A program made the position numbers and the translations under genes. The notes under the pieces are model-generated. The model worked only from the letters and a program-made list of their open reading frames with translations. It did no database searches and was not told the origin of the DNA. From Prolixibacteraceae bacterium (GTDB taxonomy: Bacteria > Bacteroidota > Bacteroidia > Bacteroidales > Prolixibacteraceae), in NCBI GenBank assembly GCA_016788685.1, contig JAEUSS010000593.1, positions 1-14,371 of the forward strand: a stretch of DNA of 14,371 nucleotides, in the 5' to 3' direction. Below, piece after piece: positions 1 to 6,607 of the stretch. The first letter of the stretch is position 1. The number at the start of each line of letters is the position of its first letter.

Positions 1-370
1 GTAAACGGCTGATCGTATCTCCGGTTTCCAGAAGTCCCATCAGTATGTGTTCGACGGAAACAAACTGATCGTTCATTTCCTGCATGATACCAATTGATTT
101 TTGCAGAGCCCTGTTGGCATCAGCCGACAGATAAGGTTCTCCCCCTGTGACTTTGGGATACGATTCGACAATGCGATCGAGTGCCTGTTGAATGACTACA
201 GGATTCGTCCCTACTTTTTTCAGTAAAAAACCGGTTACGTTTTCGGCTTCGTGAAAAAGTCCTTTCAGGAGGTGCCCGGTTTCGATGGCCTGCTGCTTGT
301 TGCCCTGAGCGATCACAAAAGCGTGCTGAACTGCTTCCTGCGACTTGATGGTAAAATTATTGAAATTCAT
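1..370 (-). CDS. clpB: ATP-dependent disaggregase ClpB, N-terminal fragment (cut by window edge)
   Basis: ClpB is the cytoplasmic AAA+ chaperone that pulls proteins out of aggregates together with DnaK/DnaJ/GrpE. Only the first 123 codons are in the window; the rest lies beyond position 1. The translation begins MNFNNFTIKSQEAVQ and covers the Clp N-domain, which is built from two similar helical repeats. The first contains ETGHLLKGLF (about residues 31-40) and the second SVEHILMGLL (about 106-115), the paired H-(I/L)-L-x-G-L pattern of ClpA/ClpB N-domains. The N-terminus matches ClpB better than ClpA or ClpC. The start is the ATG whose complement lies at 368-370. The leader is A/T-rich without a Shine-Dalgarno sequence. 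I found no full TAnnTTTG promoter close upstream; the best partial match is AACGTTTG (minus, 444-437). The AAA+ modules are not visible, so completeness cannot be judged. Confidence 0.9.
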   Translation of the reverse strand, partial: MNFNNFTIKSQEAVQHAFVIAQGNKQQAIETGHLLKGLFHEAENVTGFLLKKVGTNPVVIQQALDRIVESYPKVTGGEPYLSADANRALQKSIGIMQEMNDQFVSVEHILMGLLETGDTISRL

Positions 371-503
371 GTCGTATGTATTGAAAGTACTTGTTTATAA
401 TAAAATGATACGGTACGCCGACTTCAATAGTTTTGCCAAACGTTTTATCCGGGGCCGGGAAGACATTTTGACCGAAAGACACTAAAAAAACATGAAAAAA
501 TTT

Positions 504-513
504 CAGTTAACTG
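504..513. repeat. 10-bp perfect palindrome CAGTTAACTG
   Basis: This perfect palindrome lies 134-143 bp upstream of the clpB start and about 37 bp beyond the end of the nearer small-RNA terminator. It contains GTTAA on both strands, the same core as the phased boxes at 660-694 and 893-927. It could be an operator for clpB or a further site for whatever binds those boxes. A 10-bp palindrome can arise by chance in A/T-rich DNA, so the call is tentative. Confidence 0.25.
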
Positions 514-549
514 ATAGATATAAAGGCAATTTTGGCGAAGATCAGCAAC

Positions 550-582
550 AAAAAAGAAAGGGATGAATCTCTTCACCCCTTT
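550..582 (-). terminator. Intrinsic terminator of the proximal small-RNA candidate
   Basis: An 11-bp stem (582-572 with 567-557, minus strand; one G-U pair) closes a 4-nt loop (571-568). It is followed by C and six T residues at 555-550. Read on the plus strand the stem has an A-C mismatch and only a short TTTT after it, so termination is much more likely for minus-strand transcription. Confidence 0.65.
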
Positions 583-635
583 TCTCACAAAACCAAACTT
601 ATTTTCTATGAAAAAAACTAACCTCCTTATTGCTT
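550..635 (-). ncRNA. Candidate small RNA, proximal copy (~86 nt)
   Basis: This is the minus-strand transcript predicted from a TATCTTTG box at 647-640, with the start near 635 and a terminator ending in a T-run at 555-550. The body contains a U-rich tract and a conserved stretch complementary to plus-strand 589-621. The terminator stem is AAAGGGGTGAA / TTCATCCCTTT with a GAGA loop: 11 pairs on the minus strand including one G-U wobble. On the plus strand that wobble would be an A-C mismatch, which favours a minus-strand RNA. An AAGGAGG sequence occurs inside it (628-622) but is not followed by a start codon, and no convincing peptide is encoded. Start, end and existence of the RNA are inferred from sequence only. 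The alternative is a plus-strand leader with a 9-codon mini-ORF (608-637). Confidence 0.55.
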
Positions 636-639
636 GATT

Positions 640-694
640 CAAAGATACACTCCGATTAAGTTAACACATCCCAATCAACGTTAAAGAACCTTAA
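640..694 (-). promoter_or_regulatory. Promoter with three phased TTAA(C/G) boxes, proximal small-RNA copy
   Basis: On the minus strand TATCTTTG (647-640) matches the Bacteroidota -7 consensus TAnnTTTG exactly. No TTG -33 element sits at the usual distance. Instead there are boxes TTAAG (694-690), TTAAC (684-680) and TTAAC (664-660), spaced 10 and 20 bp, the last ending 12 bp before the -7 box. A promoter that keeps its -7 box, lacks a -33 box and carries helically phased direct repeats suggests dependence on an activator. Confidence 0.5.
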
Positions 695-776
695 ATCTGT
701 GATTTTTCCGATCTTCCTCATTTCTCTCCGGAGATAGAATAAGCAGAGCCATCAAAAAAGCGTGAAATGAGCGCAT

Positions 777-805
777 AAAAAAAGGATGGCCCCAACCATC
801 CTTTT
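777..805 (-). terminator. Intrinsic terminator of the distal small-RNA candidate
   Basis: A 10-bp perfect stem with a 6-nt loop (795-790). The 3' arm runs into seven consecutive T residues on the minus strand (783-777). On the plus strand the stem is followed by only TTTTC (802-806), so the minus direction is favoured. A bidirectional role cannot be excluded. Confidence 0.65.
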
Positions 806-868
806 CAACCTAACCAAACCTATTTCTATGAAAAAAAACTAATGTGTGTAATACTTATATTTAACTAC
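777..868 (-). ncRNA. Candidate small RNA, distal copy (~92 nt)
   Basis: This is the paralogue of the candidate at 550-635. A TATCTTTG box at 880-873 predicts a start near 868. The 3' end is a hairpin (805-796 with 789-780, minus strand: ten pairs AAAAGGATGG / CCATCCTTTT, loop TTGGGG) whose T-run covers 783-777. The body carries the conserved tract complementary to plus-strand 811-842, including the complement of an ATG and eight A residues. On the plus strand the only reading frame from that ATG is four codons (828-842), so a peptide function is unlikely. The RNA lies between clpB and ppdK and is transcribed away from ppdK. The evidence is structural only. Confidence 0.55.
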
Positions 869-872
869 GACA

Positions 873-927
873 CAAAGATAGATCACCGATCAGTTAAGAG
901 GTATAAATGTAAGTTAAGGAATGTTAA
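873..927 (-). promoter_or_regulatory. Promoter with three phased TTAAC boxes, distal small-RNA copy
   Basis: On the minus strand TATCTTTG (880-873) is a perfect TAnnTTTG. TTAAC occurs at 927-923, 917-913 and 897-893, at the same offsets from the -7 box (20, 40 and 50 bp) as in the proximal copy. Here all three boxes are exact. The two upstream boxes form a 10-bp-period direct repeat. As in the other copy, no TTG -33 element is seen. Confidence 0.5.
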
Positions 928-980
928 GATTTCGTGAAATTAAAAATTACCCGACTCTTTTAGCTTCATTGCCTAATGTA

Positions 981-988
981 TATATTTG
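981..988 (+). promoter_or_regulatory. ppdK promoter -7 box, distal candidate (P1)
   Basis: TATATTTG is an exact TAnnTTTG match. It would start transcription near 993 and give a leader of about 160 nt before ppdK. No clear TTG lies 19-21 bp upstream. Nothing in the leader looks like a known riboswitch to me. Confidence 0.4.
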
Positions 989-1093
989 CATTCATCAGAA
1001 CAGGAGAACAATTTTAAGGCTCATTCGTTAGGTTGGGCATTTGATACTTGTCAATCGGGAAGTATTTGAGTTCGAAGTTCAGACAAATTGAAT

Positions 1094-1101
1094 TATTTTT
1101 G
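1094..1101 (+). promoter_or_regulatory. ppdK promoter -7 box, proximal candidate (P2)
   Basis: TATTTTTG is an exact TAnnTTTG match and would give a leader of about 48 nt. The nearest TTG upstream (1066-1068) is about 25 bp away, longer than usual. It sits in A/T-rich DNA, so chance is a real possibility. Confidence 0.3.
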
Positions 1102-1154
1102 AAAACAAAAGAACTATAACTGACTACACATCAATAATCTATAATTTAAACTCT

Positions 1155-3878
1155 ATGACAAAGTACGTTTACACGTTTGGAAATGGTGCAGCTGAAGGAA
1201 AAGCTGATATGAAAAATTTACTTGGAGGTAAAGGTGCAAACCTTGCCGAAATGAACCTGATCGGAGTTCCGGTTCCTCCGGGGTTTACGATCACTACTGA
1301 AGTATGTGCCATTTACAATAAACTAGGTCGCGAAAAAGTTATCGAATTGCTGAAATCAGAAGTTGAAGCTGCCATCGCCCAGGTTGAAAAACAAACCGGA
1401 GGCAAATTCGGCGATGCTTCAAATCCGCTTTTAGTTTCGGTACGGTCGGGAGCACGCGCCTCGATGCCGGGAATGATGGATACCATCCTCAACCTCGGTT
1501 TAAATGACACCGTGGTGGAAGGAATGGCAAAAAAAACCGGAAACGCCCGTTTCGTTTGGGATAGCTACCGCCGCTTCGTACAGATGTACGGCGATGTGGT
1601 TCTCGATATGAAACCAACTTCAAAAACGGATATCGATCCGTTTGAAGAAATTCTGGAAGAAGTTAAGCACGAAAAAAATGTAATCAACGATAACGAACTT
1701 TCGGTTGATGCCCTGAAAGAACTGGTTGCCAAGTTTAAAGCTGCCGTTAAGGCCAAAACTGGGCACGACTTCCCGGAAAGCTCATGGGATCAGCTTTGGG
1801 GGGCTGTTTGTGCCGTATTCAACAGCTGGATGAACGACCGTGCCATTTATTACCGCCAGTTGAACCAAATCCCCGAAGAATGGGGAACTGCCGTAAACGT
1901 ACAGGCTATGGTATTCGGAAACATGGGGCTCTCTTCAGGAACAGGAGTTTGTTTCAGCCGCGATGCCGGAACCGGAGAAAACCTGTTTAACGGCGAATAC
2001 CTGATCAACGCTCAGGGCGAGGATGTGGTGGCCGGAATCCGTACCCCGCAGCAAATTACACTCGAAGGTTCGAAACGCTGGGCCGAACTGGCAGGTGTTT
2101 CTGAAGCCGACCGCGCTGCAAAATATCCTTCACTCGAAGAAGCTATGCCCGAAATGTATAAAGAGTTGTTCAGCATTCAGAAAAAACTGGAGAACTACTT
2201 CAAAGATATGCAGGACATGGAGTTCACTATTCAGGAAGGAAAAATGTGGATGTTGCAAACCCGTAACGGGAAACGTACCGGTTCGGCCATGGTGAAAATT
2301 GCCATCGATATGCTCAAAGAAGGCCTGATCGACGAACAGACCGCCCTGCTCCGTGTTGAACCCAACAAGCTTGACGAGCTTTTACACCCTGTATTTGATA
2401 AGAATGCCATTAAAGCAGCCAAAGTACTGGCCAAAGGATTGCCCGCCTCTCCGGGTGCTGCAACCGGCCAGATCGTATTCTTTGCCGATGAAGCTGAAGA
2501 ATGGGTAGCAAAAGGCAAAAACGTAATTCTGGTTCGTATCGAAACTTCTCCTGAAGACCTGCGCGGAATGCACGTAGCTAAAGGTATTCTGACTGCCCGC
2601 GGTGGTATGACTTCACACGCTGCTGTTGTTGCCCGCGGAATGGGTAAATGCTGTGTATCGGGCGCCGGAGCTCTCCAGATCGATTACAAACTGCGCACCA
2701 TGACCATCGATGGAAAAACCTTCAAAGAAGGAGATTTCATCTCGCTGAACGGAACTTCCGGAGAAGTTTATGACGGCAAAATTGCAACCATCGATCCGGA
2801 ATTAAGCGGCGACTTTGGCGAATTAATGACCATTACTGATAAATATGCGCGCATGGCGGTACGCACCAATGCTGATACGCCGAATGACGCGCAAATTGCC
2901 CGTAATTTCGGGGCTAAAGGGATTGGCCTGACGCGTACCGAACATATGTTCTTCGAGGGAGACCGTATCAAAGCCATGCGTGAAATGATCCTGGCCGATG
3001 ATGTGGCCGGACGCGAAAAAGCTCTTGCCAAGCTGTTGCCTATGCAACGCAGTGATTTCGAGGGTATTTTCGAAGCGATGGCCGGTTATGGCGTAACTAT
3101 CCGTTTGCTCGACCCGCCTTTGCACGAATTTGTTCCGCACGAAGAAGCTAACCAGAAAGAAATGGCTACTGAAATGGGCATCTCGGTTGAACAGGTGAAA
3201 AACAAAGTAGAATCACTGCATGAGTTCAACCCGATGTTGGGGCACCGTGGTTGCCGTTTGGGTATTACTTATCCGGAAATCACCGCCATGCAGGCCCGCG
3301 CCATTATTGAAGCTGCCATGAATCTGAAAGCAAAAGGCGTTGATGCCCGTCCTGAAATTATGGTTCCGTTGGTTGGCACCGTAGCCGAGTTGAAAAACCA
3401 AACCGAAATTATCCGCAGCGTTGCCGAAAAAGTATTTGCTGAAAAAGGCGACCGCATCGACTATCAGGTAGGCACCATGATTGAAATTCCGCGTGCTGCC
3501 CTGACTGCAGACCACATTGCTGCCGAAGCTGATTTCTTCTCTTTCGGAACCAATGACTTGACCCAGATGACTTTGGGTTACTCGCGTGACGATGCCGGCA
3601 AATTCCTGCCCGATTACCTGAACCGCGGCATCCTGAAACAGGATCCGTTCCAGGTATTGGATCAGAACGGTGTTGGCTTGCTGGTTGAGATTGGGGTTAC
3701 CCGCGGGCGCCAGACTAAACCAAACCTGAAAGTAGGTATTTGCGGCGAACATGGCGGCGAACCGAGTTCGGTTGAATTCTGCGACAAAGTAGGAATGAAC
3801 TATGTGAGCTGCTCGCCTTTCCGTGTTCCGATTGCCCGTCTGGCTGCTGCACAGGCAAACATCAAGCACAGTAAATAA
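1155..3878 (+). CDS. ppdK: Pyruvate, phosphate dikinase
   Basis: PPDK interconverts pyruvate + ATP + phosphate and PEP + AMP + pyrophosphate in the cytoplasm. In anaerobes it can run toward ATP formation in glycolysis or toward PEP for gluconeogenesis. The 907-residue protein has the full domain order. The N-terminal ATP-binding domain has [10 protein letters not shown] (24-33) and [17 protein letters not shown]. The swivelling phosphohistidine domain has [15 protein letters not shown] with catalytic His488. The C-terminal TIM barrel has [18 protein letters not shown] and [11 protein letters not shown] with catalytic Cys863. His-to-Cys spacing (375) is nearly that of the Clostridium symbiosum enzyme (455 to 831, from memory). 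The roughly 33 extra residues sit before the histidine, in and near the segment after [15 protein letters not shown]. The start is the ATG after an A/T-rich leader; MTKYVYTFG is a typical PPDK N-terminus. It is monocistronic, with its own terminator at 3922-3959. Confidence 0.98.
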   Translation: MTKYVYTFGNGAAEGKADMKNLLGGKGANLAEMNLIGVPVPPGFTITTEVCAIYNKLGREKVIELLKSEVEAAIAQVEKQTGGKFGDASNPLLVSVRSGARASMPGMMDTILNLGLNDTVVEGMAKKTGNARFVWDSYRRFVQMYGDVVLDMKPTSKTDIDPFEEILEEVKHEKNVINDNELSVDALKELVAKFKAAVKAKTGHDFPESSWDQLWGAVCAVFNSWMNDRAIYYRQLNQIPEEWGTAVNVQAMVFGNMGLSSGTGVCFSRDAGTGENLFNGEYLINAQGEDVVAGIRTPQQITLEGSKRWAELAGVSEADRAAKYPSLEEAMPEMYKELFSIQKKLENYFKDMQDMEFTIQEGKMWMLQTRNGKRTGSAMVKIAIDMLKEGLIDEQTALLRVEPNKLDELLHPVFDKNAIKAAKVLAKGLPASPGAATGQIVFFADEAEEWVAKGKNVILVRIETSPEDLRGMHVAKGILTARGGMTSHAAVVARGMGKCCVSGAGALQIDYKLRTMTIDGKTFKEGDFISLNGTSGEVYDGKIATIDPELSGDFGELMTITDKYARMAVRTNADTPNDAQIARNFGAKGIGLTRTEHMFFEGDRIKAMREMILADDVAGREKALAKLLPMQRSDFEGIFEAMAGYGVTIRLLDPPLHEFVPHEEANQKEMATEMGISVEQVKNKVESLHEFNPMLGHRGCRLGITYPEITAMQARAIIEAAMNLKAKGVDARPEIMVPLVGTVAELKNQTEIIRSVAEKVFAEKGDRIDYQVGTMIEIPRAALTADHIAAEADFFSFGTNDLTQMTLGYSRDDAGKFLPDYLNRGILKQDPFQVLDQNGVGLLVEIGVTRGRQTKPNLKVGICGEHGGEPSSVEFCDKVGMNYVSCSPFRVPIARLAAAQANIKHSK

Positions 3879-3921
3879 GAGTACTTTTAATCCGTGATTT
3901 GAAGTCCGGATTGATATACAG

Positions 3922-3959
3922 AAAGGGAACCATCCGAAAGGGTTGTTCCCTTTCGTTTT
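3922..3959 (+). terminator. Intrinsic terminator of ppdK
   Basis: A long hairpin begins 43 nt after the ppdK stop. The outer stem AAAGGGAAC / GTTCCCTTT (3922-3930 with 3945-3953) is nine perfect pairs. After one C-T mismatch comes ATCC / GGGT closing a GAAA tetraloop (3936-3939). TTTT follows at 3956-3959. The stem alone could also slow minus-strand transcription leaving priA, but the minus-strand T-tract is poor. Confidence 0.8.
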
Positions 3960-3997
3960 GAAAGAGCTGTTTGAGACTCATCGGACAAGCCGGACAG

Positions 3998-6487
3998 CTA
4001 CATCGGGTCGACATCGGCGTATATAATTAACTGGCTGTTGTTGGGTTGCGATTTGGCCTGAACAATGATGCCCATAATTTTGGTTTTGGCTTCCTGTATT
4101 TTGCCGTCGCGCGGCAGTTTAATCAGTATTTCTTTTTGAAACCACATTTGTATTCGTCCGACAACCGGGTATTCGGGGCCAAGTACATTTTTACCGAAGA
4201 GGTTGCGGAAGGCAGCAGCCAAATTCAGGGCCGCCAGGTCGAGGCGCTCGCGGTTCTGATGTTTCACCACAATTTTGATGAGCCGGTAGTACGGCGGATA
4301 CCTGAACATTTTGCGTTCGGCCATCTGCCGGCTGAATAAGCGGTAATAGTCGTTGGCAATGACATCCTGAATAACCTGATGGCCGGGCTGTGAGGTTTGA
4401 ATAACTACCCTTCCGCGTTTGTTTTTGCGCCCTGCCCTTCCGCTGACCTGCATAATCAGCTGGAAACTGCGTTCGTATGAACGAAAATCGGGATAGTTCA
4501 GCAGGTTATCGGCATTTAAAACGCCCACCACGCGAACGTGATCAAAGTCGAGCCCCTTGGTAACCATTTGCGTGCCCACCAGGATATCAATTTTGCCGGT
4601 TTCAAATTGCCAGATCAACTGGTCGTAAGCTTTTTTAGCCCGCGTTGTATCCAGGTCCATCCGCGCCACGCGGGCATCAGGAAAAAGGAGCTGAATTTCA
4701 TCCTCAATTTTTTCGGTACCGAAGCCGCGGGTTTTAATCTCGTCTGACCCGCATTCTTCGCATTTAGTCACCAGCGACGACGTGTGCCCGCAGTAATGGC
4801 AAATCAGGCTCGACCGGTTTTTGTGATAGGTTTTGCTGACATCGCAGTACTTGCATTTCGGGATCCAGCCGCATTTGCCGCACTGAACAAAGGGCGCAAA
4901 GCCTCTTCGGTTCTGAAAAAGAATGACCTGTTCGTTGTTAGCCAGAGCCGTTGCAATTTCGTCGTACAGTTCGGGCGTAAAAACAGAGCGCATTTGCTTG
5001 CGCTTGTAGGCTTCCTGCGTGTTGGCCGGAATGAGTTCGGGCATTTCGATTCCCTGGTAACGCTCGGAGAGTTCGACCAGCCCGTATTTGTTGCTTCGCG
5101 CATTGAAATACGTTTCGTACGAAGGTGTAGCCGACCCCAAAAGTACCTTGGCCCCGTGAATGTTTCCCATCAGGATGGCCATGTCGCGGGCGTTGTAGCG
5201 GGGCGCAGGATCAAACTGCTTGTACGAATTTTCGTGCTCTTCGTCGACGATGATCAGTCCCAGGTCTTGAAAAGGCAGGAAGATGGCCGAGCGCGCTCCC
5301 AGTATTACCTGGTATTGCTGTCCGGTTTTCCCGGCTTTTTCATTCAGCACATTGAACCAGATTTCGACCCGTTCGGCATCGTTGAACTTCGAGTGGTAGA
5401 TGCCGGCCAAATCGCCGAAAGCCGTTTTCAGGCGGTTGATGATCTGTGTGGTCAGCCCGATTTCGGGCACCAGGTACAGCACCTGTTTGCCGAGTTTCAA
5501 TTGTTCTTCGATGAGCCGGATGTAAATTTCAGTTTTGCCGCTCGACGTGACGCCGTTGAGCAGAACCGTTTGCTGGGTTTCAAATTGCTTCAGGATTTCG
5601 TCGTGCGCTTTCTGCTGCGGTTCCGAAAGCTCTTTAATAAGCATTTCGCTGGTTTGCGGCCGCTCGATCCGCCCGGTTTGTTCCTGAAAAACTTCCAGAA
5701 TCAGCTTTTCTTCCAGCGCTTTGAGCACGGCATCCGAAACGCCTGCCAGTCCGAGCAAATCCTTTTTGCTCATTTCGGTTTGGAGCGGATCGCCGTAAAT
5801 CGTTTCAGCCAAAAATAACTTCAGGAGTTGCTCCTGCTTTTTAGCCTTGCGGGAGAGGACATCGAGCAGCGCATTCAGTTTTTCTTCGGAATGATATTCC
5901 GGATTCAGCCTGACCATAGCTACCAGTTTGGGTTTGTAGCTTTCGCGCAGTTGCTCTTCCACAATCACCGCATTTTTTTCGAGTAGCAATTTCAGGACGG
6001 CAAACGACGACTGCTGCCCCAGAAACTGGTTCACGTCGTGAATGCTGGCTGTTTTACGGCTTTCGAGCAACAGCAGCACCAGATTTTCCTTTTCGGTTAA
6101 ATGATCCGGCAGATTCGTTTCCGGGTTCAGGCTGATTTTAGTCTGGCTTTCCAGTTTCAGGCCCGAAGGCAAAGCCGCTTTAAAGACTTCGCCCAGCGTG
6201 CAGCAATAGTAATTGGCAATCCATTCCCAGAGCTGAAGCTGTTGATTGCCAATGATAGGTTCTTCGTCGAGAATGGCTTCGATATCTTTGATTTCGAAAT
6301 CGCCGGAAGGACAGTTTGTGTGGATTTTGTAGACCAGAGCGGAGAAAAATTTGCGTTTCCCGAATTGCACAATTACCCGGATACCGGTTTTGATGCGCAT
6401 CTGGAAAGCCGCCGGAATCCGATAGGTAAAGCGGTCAGCGAGCGGCAGAGGCAAAATCACATCAGCAAAAAGTTGGTCGTCCATCAT
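3998..6487 (-). CDS. priA: Primosomal protein N' (replication restart helicase PriA)
   Basis: PriA recognises stalled forks and D-loops, unwinds the lagging strand 3' to 5' and reloads the replicative helicase. I place the start at the first ATG of MMDDQLFADVILPLPL (6487), giving 829 residues. The frame stays open to an ATG at 6544, but that extension would cover the pfkA terminator (6529-6575). After the N-terminal DNA-binding region come Walker A GVTSSGKTE (about residues 311-320; GVTGSGKTE is more usual), DEEH (about 414-417), and a zinc module of eight cysteines as four CxxC pairs (about 532-581: CGKC, CKYC, CHYC, CEEC). Helicase motifs VGTQMVTKGLDFD and QVSGRAGR follow. It is longer than E. 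coli PriA (732) but in the usual Bacteroidota range. The leader reads GGTATTTTGCACCT before ATGATG, a one-base-short TAnnTTTG, so a very short leader is possible. Confidence 0.95.
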   Translation of the reverse strand: MMDDQLFADVILPLPLADRFTYRIPAAFQMRIKTGIRVIVQFGKRKFFSALVYKIHTNCPSGDFEIKDIEAILDEEPIIGNQQLQLWEWIANYYCCTLGEVFKAALPSGLKLESQTKISLNPETNLPDHLTEKENLVLLLLESRKTASIHDVNQFLGQQSSFAVLKLLLEKNAVIVEEQLRESYKPKLVAMVRLNPEYHSEEKLNALLDVLSRKAKKQEQLLKLFLAETIYGDPLQTEMSKKDLLGLAGVSDAVLKALEEKLILEVFQEQTGRIERPQTSEMLIKELSEPQQKAHDEILKQFETQQTVLLNGVTSSGKTEIYIRLIEEQLKLGKQVLYLVPEIGLTTQIINRLKTAFGDLAGIYHSKFNDAERVEIWFNVLNEKAGKTGQQYQVILGARSAIFLPFQDLGLIIVDEEHENSYKQFDPAPRYNARDMAILMGNIHGAKVLLGSATPSYETYFNARSNKYGLVELSERYQGIEMPELIPANTQEAYKRKQMRSVFTPELYDEIATALANNEQVILFQNRRGFAPFVQCGKCGWIPKCKYCDVSKTYHKNRSSLICHYCGHTSSLVTKCEECGSDEIKTRGFGTEKIEDEIQLLFPDARVARMDLDTTRAKKAYDQLIWQFETGKIDILVGTQMVTKGLDFDHVRVVGVLNADNLLNYPDFRSYERSFQLIMQVSGRAGRKNKRGRVVIQTSQPGHQVIQDVIANDYYRLFSRQMAERKMFRYPPYYRLIKIVVKHQNRERLDLAALNLAAAFRNLFGKNVLGPEYPVVGRIQMWFQKEILIKLPRDGKIQEAKTKIMGIIVQAKSQPNNSQLIIYADVDPM

Positions 6488-6521
6488 AGGTGCAAAATAC
6501 CGAAAAATTTCAGTTGAGCCT

Positions 6522-6575
6522 AAAAATTGAAGTGCCCAAAGCACTTCTCCGGCGAAGATTTACTTTGGGCACTTC
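6522..6575 (-). terminator. Intrinsic terminator of pfkA
   Basis: Perfect 13-bp arms GAAGTGCCCAAAG (minus, 6575-6563) and CTTTGGGCACTTC (6541-6529) enclose 21 nt that can form an inner hairpin (CTTC / GAAG). AA and five T residues (6526-6522) follow on the minus strand. It lies between the pfkA stop (6608) and the proposed priA start (6487), so priA probably needs its own promoter or read-through. The plus-strand side has no run of T longer than three. Confidence 0.75.
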
Positions 6576-6607
6576 GGTTTAATTTACATTTCCGGGCGGT
6601 TGCCGGT

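Larger units (their letters stand above)
550..938. repeat. Tandem pair of diverged ~155-bp units (about 550-705 and 777-938)
   Basis: Two units lie in the same orientation, offset by about 220-233 bp. In plus-strand order each has: a hairpin (557-582; 780-805); a conserved tract around an ATG followed by seven or eight A residues and CTAA (about 589-621; 811-842); a variable spacer; CAAAGATA (640-647; 873-880); and GTTAA-type boxes at +20, +40 and +50 bp from the start of CAAAGATA (660, 680, 690; 893, 913, 923). The box spacing is identical in the two copies while the intervening bases differ. The spacer between the ATG tract and CAAAGATA is 13 bp longer in the second copy. Hairpin sequences and loops differ but their position is conserved. 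Conserved architecture with diverged filler suggests an old duplication kept by selection. No coding, insertion-sequence or CRISPR character is present. Confidence 0.75.

Noticed and set aside
449..458. GC-rich palindrome CCGGGGCCGG upstream of clpB
   Set aside because: Short, with no T-run or promoter in register; I see no function and chance is likely.
622..628. AAGGAGG on the minus strand as a ribosome binding site
   Set aside because: No start codon follows within a usable distance, the second copy lacks it, and Bacteroidota rarely rely on such sites.
445..642. 65-codon open frame on the minus strand in the clpB-ppdK gap
   Set aside because: It runs straight through the proximal terminator hairpin and the conserved RNA tract, is Phe/Arg-rich with no family resemblance, and has no counterpart in the second copy.
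557..805. Hairpin repeats as a CRISPR array or insertion-sequence ends
   Set aside because: There are only two copies, with different stem sequences, no regular spacers, no transposase and no target duplication.
3213..3869. 218-codon open frame antisense to ppdK
   Set aside because: ppdK on the other strand is unmistakable; the frame has no domain-like pattern and arises from codon bias of the sense gene.
4784..5818. 344-codon open frame on the plus strand inside priA
   Set aside because: It is a long shadow frame opposite the helicase and zinc-binding region of priA, whose motifs are intact; composition is Phe/Arg/Val-rich without recognisable motifs.
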